Origin: Salinicola peritrichatus
GTDB lineage: Bacteria > Pseudomonadota > Gammaproteobacteria > Pseudomonadales > Halomonadaceae
Direction: 5' to 3'
Assembly: GCF_003206715.1 (NCBI RefSeq)
Contig: NZ_PZJU01000048.1
Location: forward strand, 1-64,000
Length of the DNA: 64,000 nt
The notes under the pieces were generated by a model that was not told where the DNA came from, did not search any database, and saw only the letters and a program-made list of their open reading frames with translations. The translations under genes were made by a program, and so were the position numbers. Each line of letters opens with the position of its first letter. Position 1 is the first letter of the stretch. Of the stretch, positions 9,932-19,293 are shown piece by piece.

Positions 9932-9960
9932 TTAGGCGCAAAATAGATCGTTTGCGCTAA
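9932..9960. promoter_or_regulatory. inverted repeat upstream of choline sulfatase, operator candidate
   Basis: TTAGGCGCAAA at 9932-9942 pairs with TTTGCGCTAA at 9951-9960, differing only by one extra G on the left. The arms end about 70 bases before the betC ATG. The interrupted dyad with T and A ends resembles LysR-type sites, but no regulator gene is adjacent. Confidence 0.45.
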
Positions 9961-10028
9961 TCCATCCTTCGCGCGCAAGCTGGGCCTCGATCCGCACAGG
10001 CAACAATTCAACGACGCGGGAGAGAACC

Positions 10029-11543
10029 ATGAAACGCCCCAATGTTTTGATACTGATGGCCGATCAGGTCAACGGTACGCTATTCGACGATGGTCCGGCC
10101 GACTTCCTGCACATGCCGCATCTGAAGGCGCTGGCGGAGCGCTCGGTGCGTTTTCGTAATGCCTACACCCCGAGTCCGCTGTGCGCGCCGGGCCGGGCGG
10201 CCTTCATGTCGGGCCAGTTGCCTTCGCGCACCGGCGTCTACGACAACGCCGCCGAATTCCCTTCCAGCATCCCGACCTGGGCGCACCATCTGCGGCGCAG
10301 CGGCTACCACACCTGCCTGTCGGGCAAGATGCACTTCGTCGGTCCGGATCAGCTGCATGGTTTCGAACAGCGCCTGACCACCGACGTCTATCCGGCCGAC
10401 TTCGGCTGGACGCCGGACTATCGCAAGCCGGGCGAGCGCATCGACTGGTGGTATCACAACCTGGGTTCGGTCACCGGCGCCGGGGTGGCCGAGATCTCCA
10501 ACCAGATGGAGTACGACGACGAAGTCGCCTTCCTCGCCGAACAGAAGCTCTACGATCTGGCGCGCGGTCATGACCTCCGGCCCTGGGCGATGTGCGTGAG
10601 TTTCACCCATCCCCACGACCCCTACGTGGCGCGGCGCCAGTTCTGGGAGCTCTACGAAGACTGCGAGCATCTCGAGCCGACACTGGGCACGGTGCCCTAC
10701 GAGGAACAGGACCCGCATTCCCAGCGGCTCTATGTCGCCAACGACTATACGAAGTTCGATATCCAGCCCGAGCATGTGCGGCGCGCCCGGCGCGGCTACT
10801 TCGCCAATCTCTCCTACGTCGACGACAAGGTCGGCGGCATTCTCGACGTGCTCGAACGCACGCGGATGCTCGACGACACCATCGTGCTGTTCGTCTCCGA
10901 CCATGGCGACATGCTCGGCGAGCGCGGGCTATGGTTCAAGATGAGCCCGTTCGAAGGCTCGTCGCGGGTACCGCTGATGATCGCCGCGCCCGGCGTCGAG
11001 CCTCGCGGAGTGGACGATCCGGTCTCGTCGCTCGACGTCAACGCCACCCTGGCCGATCTGGTCGGCATCGACCTTTCCGACATCGAGCCCTGGACCGACG
11101 GCGAGTCGCTGCTGCCGCTGATGCATGGCGCGAAACGCGAAACCCCGGTCTACATGGAGTATGCCGCCGAGGGCACCAACGCACCGCTGGTGACGATTCG
11201 CCAGGGCCGCTACAAGTTCAACCACTGCGAGCTCGATCCGCCGCAACTGTTCGACCTCGAGGCCGATCCGCTGGAGCAGCGCAACCTGGCCGACGATCCG
11301 GAGCATGCCGGCATCTTCGCCGACCTGCAGCGCCAATGCCGCGAGCGCTGGGACATGACCCAATTCGACGCCGAGGTACGCGAGAGCCAGGCGCGGCGGC
11401 TGATCGTCTACGAGGCATTGCGCAACGGCGCCTACTATCCGTGGGATCACCAGCCGCTACGCGTGGCCTCCGAGCGCTACATGCGCAATCACATGGACCT
11501 CAACATATTGGAAGAGTCCCAGCGCTTCCCGCGCGGGGAGTAG
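10029..11543 (+). CDS. betC: choline sulfatase
   Basis: 504 residues; ATG with GGGAGAG 8 bases upstream. Type I sulfatase hydrolysing choline-O-sulfate to choline and sulfate. Cys52 in PLCAPGRAAF is the residue converted to formylglycine (CxPxR with Arg56); Asp12 in MADQ and the FVSDHGDMLGE segment hold the metal. The C-terminal region with RNGAYYPWDHQP is characteristic of the choline-specific group. Choline would feed glycine-betaine synthesis, a typical halophile osmoprotectant route, but betIBA are not in the window. Confidence 0.93.
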   Translation: MKRPNVLILMADQVNGTLFDDGPADFLHMPHLKALAERSVRFRNAYTPSPLCAPGRAAFMSGQLPSRTGVYDNAAEFPSSIPTWAHHLRRSGYHTCLSGKMHFVGPDQLHGFEQRLTTDVYPADFGWTPDYRKPGERIDWWYHNLGSVTGAGVAEISNQMEYDDEVAFLAEQKLYDLARGHDLRPWAMCVSFTHPHDPYVARRQFWELYEDCEHLEPTLGTVPYEEQDPHSQRLYVANDYTKFDIQPEHVRRARRGYFANLSYVDDKVGGILDVLERTRMLDDTIVLFVSDHGDMLGERGLWFKMSPFEGSSRVPLMIAAPGVEPRGVDDPVSSLDVNATLADLVGIDLSDIEPWTDGESLLPLMHGAKRETPVYMEYAAEGTNAPLVTIRQGRYKFNHCELDPPQLFDLEADPLEQRNLADDPEHAGIFADLQRQCRERWDMTQFDAEVRESQARRLIVYEALRNGAYYPWDHQPLRVASERYMRNHMDLNILEESQRFPRGE

Positions 11544-11678
11544 ATCACGGGGTAGCGGCTTCATGGGAAACGACGTGGAACACCCTCATGACGAGGTGTG
11601 CGTCGACCGCGTACAATGGGGTTTCGACTTTGGTCGATCGTCGCTCCATCCACGCCGTTTCCCGCGAGACCCACCGCT

Positions 11679-13268
<1,590 letters not shown>

Positions 13269-13308
13269 GATGGTCAGAAATATCCGAGCTGGCCCTAGGT
13301 GCTGACCT

Positions 13309-13719
13309 ATGCAAACAGAGATCGATCGAGCGGCAGTCGTGCGAACTTTACGCCATGAGCTGGATGAGCGGTTGCTGGCGATCTATGCCTTCGGTAGCCG
13401 GATAGCGGGCCAGGCGCGGCAGGATAGCGATCTGGACCTCGCCGTGCTGCTCGCCGGCAAGGCCGATCCGGTCGCGCTGTGGAACCTCGCTCAGGCGCTG
13501 GCGGTAACGCTTGACCTCGATGTCGACCTCATCGATCTGCGCGATGCCTCTACCGTCATGCAGTATCGCGTCATCACCAGCGGGGAGCGCTGGTGGACGC
13601 GCGATACGCAAGCCGACCTGTTCGAAGCGTTCGTGCTCAACGACAAGATGGCACTGGACGAAGCGCGGGCGCCGCTACTGGCGGACATCGAGCGGGAGGG
13701 TCACGTGCATGGCCGATGA
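13309..13719 (+). CDS. mntA: MntA-type antitoxin nucleotidyltransferase (type VII TA system)
   Basis: 136 residues. Minimal nucleotidyltransferase with the exact motif GSX10DXD: Gly29-Ser30 then Asp41 and Asp43 in GSRIAGQARQDSDLDLAV. In studied HepT/MntA systems this enzyme adds AMP groups to the partner HEPN toxin and silences it. The stop overlaps the start of the toxin gene by 11 bases, the common antitoxin-first arrangement. The gene follows the ABC-F gene with about 40 bases between. The DNA-polymerase-beta-like fold is inferred from the motif. Confidence 0.88.
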   Translation: MQTEIDRAAVVRTLRHELDERLLAIYAFGSRIAGQARQDSDLDLAVLLAGKADPVALWNLAQALAVTLDLDVDLIDLRDASTVMQYRVITSGERWWTRDTQADLFEAFVLNDKMALDEARAPLLADIEREGHVHGR

Positions 13720-14116
13720 TGTTTTGATCAACAAGGCGGCGACGATCGAGCGCTGTATCGCTCGCGCCCGCGAAGAGTACGCCAAGGATCCCGCCACCTT
13801 CGTTGCCGATTTCACCCGCCAGGATGCTGCCATCCTCAATATCCAGCGGGCCTGCGAGGCGGCGTTGGACATGGGGCATTACCTAATTCGGCGCGAACGC
13901 CTGGGCGTGCCGCAGAGTTCCCGCGATGTGTTCACGCTGCTGGCGCGGGCGGCCTGGATCGACGCTGAAACGGCGGACGTGATGCGTCGGATGGTGGGGT
14001 TTCGCAATATCGCCGTGCACGACTATCAGAAGCTTCAGTCGGCCATCACCGTGGCAATCGTCGAAAGGCATCTGCATGACTTCCTGCGCTATACGGAGCA
14101 GTTGCTGACCCACTAA
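13709..14116 (+). CDS. hepT: HepT-type HEPN ribonuclease toxin (type VII TA system)
   Basis: 135 residues from the ATG at 13709, inside the end of mntA. All-helical HEPN protein of the DUF86 family with the catalytic and AMP-acceptor motif RX4HXY: Arg99, His104 and Tyr106 in RNIAVHDY. The Tyr is the residue modified by MntA in characterised systems. HepT cleaves RNA (tRNA in the studied case) when unmodified. All motif residues are present, so the pair looks functional. Confidence 0.88.
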   Translation: MADDVLINKAATIERCIARAREEYAKDPATFVADFTRQDAAILNIQRACEAALDMGHYLIRRERLGVPQSSRDVFTLLARAAWIDAETADVMRRMVGFRNIAVHDYQKLQSAITVAIVERHLHDFLRYTEQLLTH

Positions 14117-14229
14117 TCGGAGAGTCTCGACCTCGCCCGCAGGATTTTGGGGTATGCTTGAATGTCGATCGGCACACTGACGCGCCGGCCTTTCCCGCAT
14201 CAGGGGACTCGACGAAGGAGCGACGAGAG

Positions 14230-15579
14230 ATGACATCACGGATGCGATTTGCCTCCCTATTGCTGGGCGCCGCGCTGGCGGCAATAGCGTCTACCGCCAA
14301 GGCGCTGCCCTCCAGCTTCGCCACTGGCACCACCTATTACGATCCCGAGCGTGCCTACAACGGCTTCGTGCTGTTTCCCGGCGGCGATCGCAAGACCCAC
14401 CTGATCGACATGAACGGCAACGAGGTGCATCGCTGGGATTACGAGAGCTTCCCGCCGGTGCCGCTGACCGCCGACCAGGCGAATGGCGAGAAAGGCCATC
14501 TGCTGGTGCAACTGGCACGCGCCGAGAAACTGCCCGACCACGCCAGCCCCGGTAACGGCCTGACCAACGCCTCCGTCGCCGAAGTCGACTGGGACGGCAA
14601 GGTGCAGTGGCAGTGGGGCGGCCAGCAGAATCCGGTCTATCAGCACCACGACATGCGCCGCCTTGCCAACGGCAACAATCTGGTGATGACCGCCGAGATA
14701 CGCGAGCTCAACGGTTTCGACTATCCGATCATCGATAACGGGGTCGAAGAGGTCAATGCCGACGGCAAGGTCGTGTGGGAATGGAAAGCCGGCGATCATC
14801 TCGACGAGATGGGCTTCTCCGACAGGCGGATGCGCGCGCTCAAGGACTCCGAGGATCCCGATTTCCTGCACCTCAACACCGCCGTGCCGGTGGGACCGAA
14901 CCACTGGTTCGACGAAGGCGACGCGCGCTTCGCGCCGGACAATATCCTGGTCAATTCGCGCAACGCCAACGTGACGTTCATCGTCGACAAGAACAGTGGC
15001 GACATCGTCTGGCGCGTCGGGCCCGACTTCCCCGCGCTGCAGCTCACTGGCAAGCTCGGCCGGCCGATAGACCAGACGGTGGGTTCCCACGACGTGCATA
15101 TCATTCCCGAGGGACTGCCCGGCGCCGGCAATCTGCTGATTTTCGACAATCAGGGCAACGCCGGCTTCCCGCCCGCCAAGCAGGGCTTCTTCTCGTCGTC
15201 CCGGGTGATCGAGGTCGACCCGAGCAGCCAGAAGATCGTCTGGCAGTACACCGGCAATCAGTCCGGCCGCTCGCCGTACACCTTCTACAGCTCGTTCATC
15301 AGCAGTGCGCGACGTTTGCCCAACGGCAATACGCTGATCGACGAAGGCCAGAACGGGCGCCTGTTCCAGGTGACGCCGGATGGCGAGATCGTGTGGGAGT
15401 ACGTCAGTCCCTACTTCGGCAAATCGATGCCGGAGGACGACTACGTCACCAACCAGGTCTACCGCGCGCAACTGGTCGACTACGCCTGGGCGCCGGACGG
15501 CATGCCGCACGAAGAGACGGCGGTCAAGCCGGATTGCGACCATTACGTGGCAGCGCCCGGTTGCCATCCGGGCGAGTGA
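14230..15579 (+). CDS. secreted arylsulfotransferase-family (ASST-like) protein
   Basis: 449 residues from ATG 14230, with GGAG/GAGAG upstream; the frame is open 24 codons further but would bury the signal peptide. Residues 1-25 form a signal peptide ending AKA before LPSS. The rest shows repeated Trp/Asp-rich blades (VDWDGKVQWQW, NADGKVVWEWKAGDH, NSGDIVWRVGPDF, DPSSQKIVWQY, TPDGEIVWEYVSP) typical of arylsulfotransferase beta-propellers. A His-rich patch YQHHDMRR and GSHDVHIIPEG fits the active-site region. It probably acts in the periplasm; the acceptor and donor are unknown. The role of the Cys residues at the C-terminus (PDCDHYVAAPGC) is also unclear. Confidence 0.75.
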   Translation: MTSRMRFASLLLGAALAAIASTAKALPSSFATGTTYYDPERAYNGFVLFPGGDRKTHLIDMNGNEVHRWDYESFPPVPLTADQANGEKGHLLVQLARAEKLPDHASPGNGLTNASVAEVDWDGKVQWQWGGQQNPVYQHHDMRRLANGNNLVMTAEIRELNGFDYPIIDNGVEEVNADGKVVWEWKAGDHLDEMGFSDRRMRALKDSEDPDFLHLNTAVPVGPNHWFDEGDARFAPDNILVNSRNANVTFIVDKNSGDIVWRVGPDFPALQLTGKLGRPIDQTVGSHDVHIIPEGLPGAGNLLIFDNQGNAGFPPAKQGFFSSSRVIEVDPSSQKIVWQYTGNQSGRSPYTFYSSFISSARRLPNGNTLIDEGQNGRLFQVTPDGEIVWEYVSPYFGKSMPEDDYVTNQVYRAQLVDYAWAPDGMPHEETAVKPDCDHYVAAPGCHPGE

Positions 15580-15686
15580 GACCTGCCCCGCCGGCGTGAC
15601 GACACCCTGTCGCACGCCGGCGGGATGCAGGCGGCGCGGTCTCTGCGTACACTGCCGTGACCCTTTCCCGCGCGAATTTTCATCTC

Positions 15687-17138
15687 ATGCCTAGTGAAGC
15701 CCCATGCTCCCCGACAGCCCAGAACCCCCGGTGCGATGCCCCGCTCGATGCCCCGCTCGATGTGCTGATCGTGGGAGGCGGGGCGACGGGACTGGCGGCG
15801 GCCTGGGCGCTGGCCAAGCGCGGGCAGCGGGTGACGCTGCTCGAACGTGAGCCCCGCACCGGCGGCAACATTCGCAGCGAGCGCGACGGCGAGTGGCAGA
15901 TCGAACATGGCCCCAACACCGTGATCATGAAGCCGCCGCTCTATGCCCTGCTCGAGGAACTCGAGCTGCTCGCCGAAGCGCAGCCGGCCAACACCACCAG
16001 TCGCAAACGCTACGTGGCGCTCGACGGCCGGCCGCAGGCGTTGCCGATGGGACCGCTGGATGCGTTGCGCTCGCCGCTGATCGGTTGGCATGGTTGGGCC
16101 CGTCTGCTGCGGGAACCCTTCGTCAAACCCGCCGATACCGGCGAAGCCGACACCAATAATGAAGAGAGCCTGGCGAGCTTCGTCCAGCGTCGGCTCGGCC
16201 CACGCATTCTCGAGCGCATGGTCGATCCCTTCGTTTCCGGCGTCTATGCCGGCGACCCGTCGAGGCTCTCGGTGCGGGCGGCGATGCCGCGCCTGGCGGC
16301 GCTGGAATGCGATCACGGCTCGTTGCTGCGGGGCGGCCTGGCGCACCTGCGGCAGCGGCGTCGCGAACCGCCCGGCGTTCCCGCCGAATGGCGCGGCAAG
16401 CTGGTCAGCTTCCCCCAGGGTCTGCAGCGGCTGGCCGGGCGTCTGGCGGAACGGATTGCCGCCCAGCCGACGTCGACCATCGCCTGCGAACGGGAGATCG
16501 TCGGCGTGCGCCGCGAGGGGGAAAATTGGGTGGCCTGGGCGCGTGAAGGACGGGAATGGCGCGCCAGGCATCTGGTTCTGGCGGTGCCGGCGCTGGCGGC
16601 GGCCCGGCTGCTGGCGCCGCTGGACGCGGCCCTGGCGCAGCCGCTCGAGGCGATCGACTATCCGCCGGTCAACGCCATCGCGCTGGGCTTTCGCGAGGGG
16701 GACATCGGTCATCCGCTGGATGGCTTCGGCGTACTGATTCCGCGCAGCGAAGGCCGGCGCACGCTGGGGGCGTTGTTCGCCTCGACGCTGTTTCCCGGGC
16801 GCGCGCCGGCGGGCCACAAGCTGATCAACGCCTTCATCGGCGGGCAGCGGGACCCGGCCGCGGCGGAAGGCGACGACGATACCCAGGTCGCGCGAGTCCT
16901 CGCCGATCTGAGCGATCTGCTGGACATTCGCGGCGAGCCGGTGTGGCGCAGGGTCAGCCGTTGGCCACGGGCGATACCGCAATATGAGCTGGGACATCTG
17001 GCACGCATCGAGGCGCTGGATGCCGCCCTGGAGCGCCATCCCGGTCTTACACTGGCAGGCAACTGGCGCGGCGGCATCGCGGTGGGGGACTGTCTGGAGA
17101 ATGGGCGATTGGTGGGCGAGAGCCTGGCGTTTCCCTAG
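15687..17138 (+). CDS. hemG: protoporphyrinogen/coproporphyrinogen oxidase
   Basis: About 483 residues from ATG 15687; a GTG at 15657 is an alternative, and neither has a clear ribosome-binding site. FAD-dependent oxidase of the HemY/PPOX fold forming protoporphyrin IX in heme synthesis. The Rossmann motif is VLIVGGGATGLAAAW at 26-40; an acidic-Arg stretch LEREPRTGGNIRSERDG follows, and the C-terminal FAD motif is TLAGNWRGGIAVGDCLENGRLVGE. The N-terminus holds two 12-base direct repeats (15734-15757) that duplicate the DAPL unit. The stop TAG is also the 3-bp flank of the repeat element at 17139. The symbol follows family naming; hemY is equally used. Confidence 0.85.
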   Translation: MPSEAPCSPTAQNPRCDAPLDAPLDVLIVGGGATGLAAAWALAKRGQRVTLLEREPRTGGNIRSERDGEWQIEHGPNTVIMKPPLYALLEELELLAEAQPANTTSRKRYVALDGRPQALPMGPLDALRSPLIGWHGWARLLREPFVKPADTGEADTNNEESLASFVQRRLGPRILERMVDPFVSGVYAGDPSRLSVRAAMPRLAALECDHGSLLRGGLAHLRQRRREPPGVPAEWRGKLVSFPQGLQRLAGRLAERIAAQPTSTIACEREIVGVRREGENWVAWAREGREWRARHLVLAVPALAAARLLAPLDAALAQPLEAIDYPPVNAIALGFREGDIGHPLDGFGVLIPRSEGRRTLGALFASTLFPGRAPAGHKLINAFIGGQRDPAAAEGDDDTQVARVLADLSDLLDIRGEPVWRRVSRWPRAIPQYELGHLARIEALDAALERHPGLTLAGNWRGGIAVGDCLENGRLVGESLAFP

Positions 17139-17355
17139 GAGCCTGTTCACAATCTGCTGCGCGTCGGCCAAACGTTGTTGAGCCGGAGCGCAGCGGAGAC
17201 AACAGCCGAAGGCTGGCCCGTAGGGCGAGCGGAGCGAGTTCAAACGACTTCGGAATACTCATTTACCCCTAATGTAAACTCGTACGCGAGCCCGGTCCTT
17301 TCCTCAGTCGTTTTCGCCTAGTTTGATCCTAGCTCGCGAGATCGTGAACGGGCCC
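17139..17355 (+). repeat. MITE-like element, copy A (217 bp) between convergent genes
   Basis: The ends are imperfect inverted repeats: GAGCCTGTTCACAATCT on the left and, reading inward from the right, GGGCCCGTTCACGATCT. Each end is flanked by TAG (17136-17138 and 17356-17358). Bases 17175-17231 are identical to the reverse complement of 39112-39168. Internal short hairpins are CAGCC-GAA-GGCTG and GCCC-GTA-GGGC. There is no coding capacity. The flanking TAGs serve as the stop codon of the upstream oxidase and, on the other strand, overlap the stop of the RES toxin. Confidence 0.8.
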
Positions 17356-17831
17356 TAGACGCCCTGGAAGACTCTCGGATTGTAGATCGCCTGCTGAGTG
17401 GCATCGACCAAACCGACTTCGCTCATGCGGGGGTGCCTGGGATTGATGACAGCGATATTTTCCAGCCCACCGGGTACAGCGCAGCTGGGCACCAGCAGTA
17501 CAAGGTTGCGATTGCTGCGTAACCATTCGCTGCCCATCGCCCGCGTGGATCCAGGATGCGGATACAGGTTCCAATCATCCGCCAGGTCGTCCAAAGTCCA
17601 GGTATCCACTGCATCGTCGGGAACATCGAAGATGCCGACTCGATAGCTGGCGGGCACCAGCCGAGGCGAAGGTAGGTAATTCCCCATCTCGAGCATGGCA
17701 ACGCTCACCGATGTACCCAGGTATAGGACCGGATCTCCCGGCTCATTCCAGCGGCCGCCATTCTCAAAGCTCCCGCCGCGTCCATTGAGCACCGGCAACC
17801 ACCGCGCGGGACCAATCCGGTAAAGCCGCAT
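17355..17831 (-). CDS. RES-domain toxin (NAD+-degrading)
   Basis: 158 residues from ATG 17831, whose ATG shares one base with the antitoxin stop (TGATG). RES-domain toxins deplete cellular NAD+ by phosphorolysis or hydrolysis. Conserved polar residues are in place: Arg5 (LYRIGPARW), Arg27 (GGRWNEPGDPVLYL) with Tyr37, and Glu48 (SVAMLEMGNY). The C-terminus NPRHPRMSEV and the last residues NPRVFQGV end exactly where repeat copy A begins, so the original 3' end may have been altered. The antitoxin-first order is typical. Confidence 0.85.
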   Translation of the reverse strand: MRLYRIGPARWLPVLNGRGGSFENGGRWNEPGDPVLYLGTSVSVAMLEMGNYLPSPRLVPASYRVGIFDVPDDAVDTWTLDDLADDWNLYPHPGSTRAMGSEWLRSNRNLVLLVPSCAVPGGLENIAVINPRHPRMSEVGLVDATQQAIYNPRVFQGV

Positions 17832-18268
17832 CAACTGAACTCGCCACACTCGATCGCGCGAAGGGCACCACGAACCAGCTGACGACCATGAAACGTATCG
17901 CAAAGCGCCACCGGAGTTTCACCGGCAAGCGCCGTGACCGGGGTTCGCAGCCACTCGAGCGCCATTTCGCGATCTCCGAATACTCGCTGGGCATAATTGA
18001 TTAGGCCAAGCAGATCAAGCACTTCCTCGGATTGCGTGCGCGAAAGTGCCGGCCGTTGATAGGCCCTGTGAAGGTTGCCCGACGTCGTCTCCAGCAGGTT
18101 CACGAAGAGCAGGCGGAAGTCGGGATGATCGCCCAGGATGGTGATGGCATCGCGAACCAGGTGGCCCGGAACGCCACGCCGGGCCGTTCGGATCACCGCC
18201 GCTGGTTCCTCGGCGATGCCTTCGAAAAAAGGTCGGTCGAAGGCTGCGGGGCTTTCTTGCACTTCCAT
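17831..18268 (-). CDS. Xre/MbcA/ParS-family antitoxin of the RES toxin
   Basis: 145 residues from ATG 18268 (GGGAG 6 bases upstream); a TTG at 18295 is an alternative. The C-terminal half (LLGLINYAQRVFGDREMALEWLRTPVTALAGETPVALCDTFHG) is the MbcA/ParS toxin-binding (DUF2384) domain: the segment with W-L followed by L-x-G-x-x-P. The N-terminal half has helical content matching an Xre-like DNA-binding region. It is directly upstream of and coupled to the RES gene. It probably also represses the operon, as known for this family. Confidence 0.85.
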   Translation of the reverse strand: MEVQESPAAFDRPFFEGIAEEPAAVIRTARRGVPGHLVRDAITILGDHPDFRLLFVNLLETTSGNLHRAYQRPALSRTQSEEVLDLLGLINYAQRVFGDREMALEWLRTPVTALAGETPVALCDTFHGRQLVRGALRAIECGEFS

Positions 18269-18370
18269 GGTTGCTCCCGGGACGCAGAGTGACAACTTCT
18301 ATTTGATGTAATCTTAGCATCATTTTGATGAATTCATGCAAGTTCCAAGCCCCGACCGACTACCGGCATT

Positions 18371-19165
18371 TTACTTCTCGACCAGCTCGGCAACCGACTT
18401 CAACACTTCCTTGGGCCGGAACGGGTAGCGCTCGATCTCGGTCTGATCGGCGATGCCGCTCAGCACCAGCACCGTATGCATGCCCGCCTCGATGCCGGCG
18501 ACGATATCGGTATCCATGCGGTCGCCGATCATGCCGGTGCCGTCGGAATGCACGCCGAGCTTGTTCAGCGCCGAGCGGAACATCATCGGATTGGGCTTGC
18601 CGACCACGTAGGGCGTGCGCCCGGTGGCACGGGTGATCAGCGCGGCTACCGCCCCCGTCGCGGGTAGTGCGCCCTCGGCGCTGGGGCCGGTGGCATCCGG
18701 GTTGGTGGCGATGAAGCGCGCGCCCTTGTTGATCAGCCGGATCGCCTTGGTGATCGCCTCGAACGAGTAGGAACGGGTCTCGCCCAGCACCACGTAGTCA
18801 GGGGCGGTATCGGTCATGATGAAACCGGCTTCGTGAATCGCGGTGGTCAGCCCCGCCTCGCCGATGACGAACGCCGAACCCCCCGGCGCCTGGTCGCGCA
18901 GAAAAGCGGCGGTGGCCAGCGCCGAGGTCCAGATCTTGTCCTCGGGAACTTCCAGGCCGCTGTGGTGCAGGCGAGCGCTCAGATCTCGAGGTGTGAAGAT
19001 CGAGTTGTTGGTCAGCACCAGAAACGGAATCTCCCGCTCCCGCCACTGCTGGATCAGCTCCGCCGCGCCGGGCAGTGCCTTGTCTTCATGGACCAGCACG
19101 CCGTCCATGTCGGTCAGCCAAGATTTGATGTTGCGTTTGCTCACGCGCCTGCGTCTCCTAGCCAT
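18371..19165 (-). CDS. HAD-superfamily (subclass IIA, NagD-like) phosphatase
   Basis: 264 residues from ATG 19165 (AAGGGA 4 bases upstream); a GTG at 19144 with AGGAG upstream is an equally credible start and would remove the unusual RRRRR leader. Motif I DMDG (Asp19, Asp21), motif II LTNN, Lys in VGKPNP (motif III) and motif IV GDRMDTDIVAG are all present, with a C2-type cap between II and III. NagD-like enzymes hydrolyse nucleotide or sugar phosphates; the substrate is not predictable here. Confidence 0.87.
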   Translation of the reverse strand: MARRRRRVSKRNIKSWLTDMDGVLVHEDKALPGAAELIQQWREREIPFLVLTNNSIFTPRDLSARLHHSGLEVPEDKIWTSALATAAFLRDQAPGGSAFVIGEAGLTTAIHEAGFIMTDTAPDYVVLGETRSYSFEAITKAIRLINKGARFIATNPDATGPSAEGALPATGAVAALITRATGRTPYVVGKPNPMMFRSALNKLGVHSDGTGMIGDRMDTDIVAGIEAGMHTVLVLSGIADQTEIERYPFRPKEVLKSVAELVEK

Positions 19166-19293
19166 GGAATCCCTTGAAGTCTTGCGGCGCTTGGGCGTAA
19201 TGACTCAACGCGCCGGGTCGCATGGCCAGTGTAGCAAGTTGTGGTCGCCGACTCTCGGAGACGATGGTTAATGGAGCAGCTTCTCGTCGCGTC

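Noticed and set aside
18325-19177. Plus-strand frames opposite the HAD phosphatase
   Set aside because: Low-complexity shadows; the minus-strand protein has all four HAD motifs.
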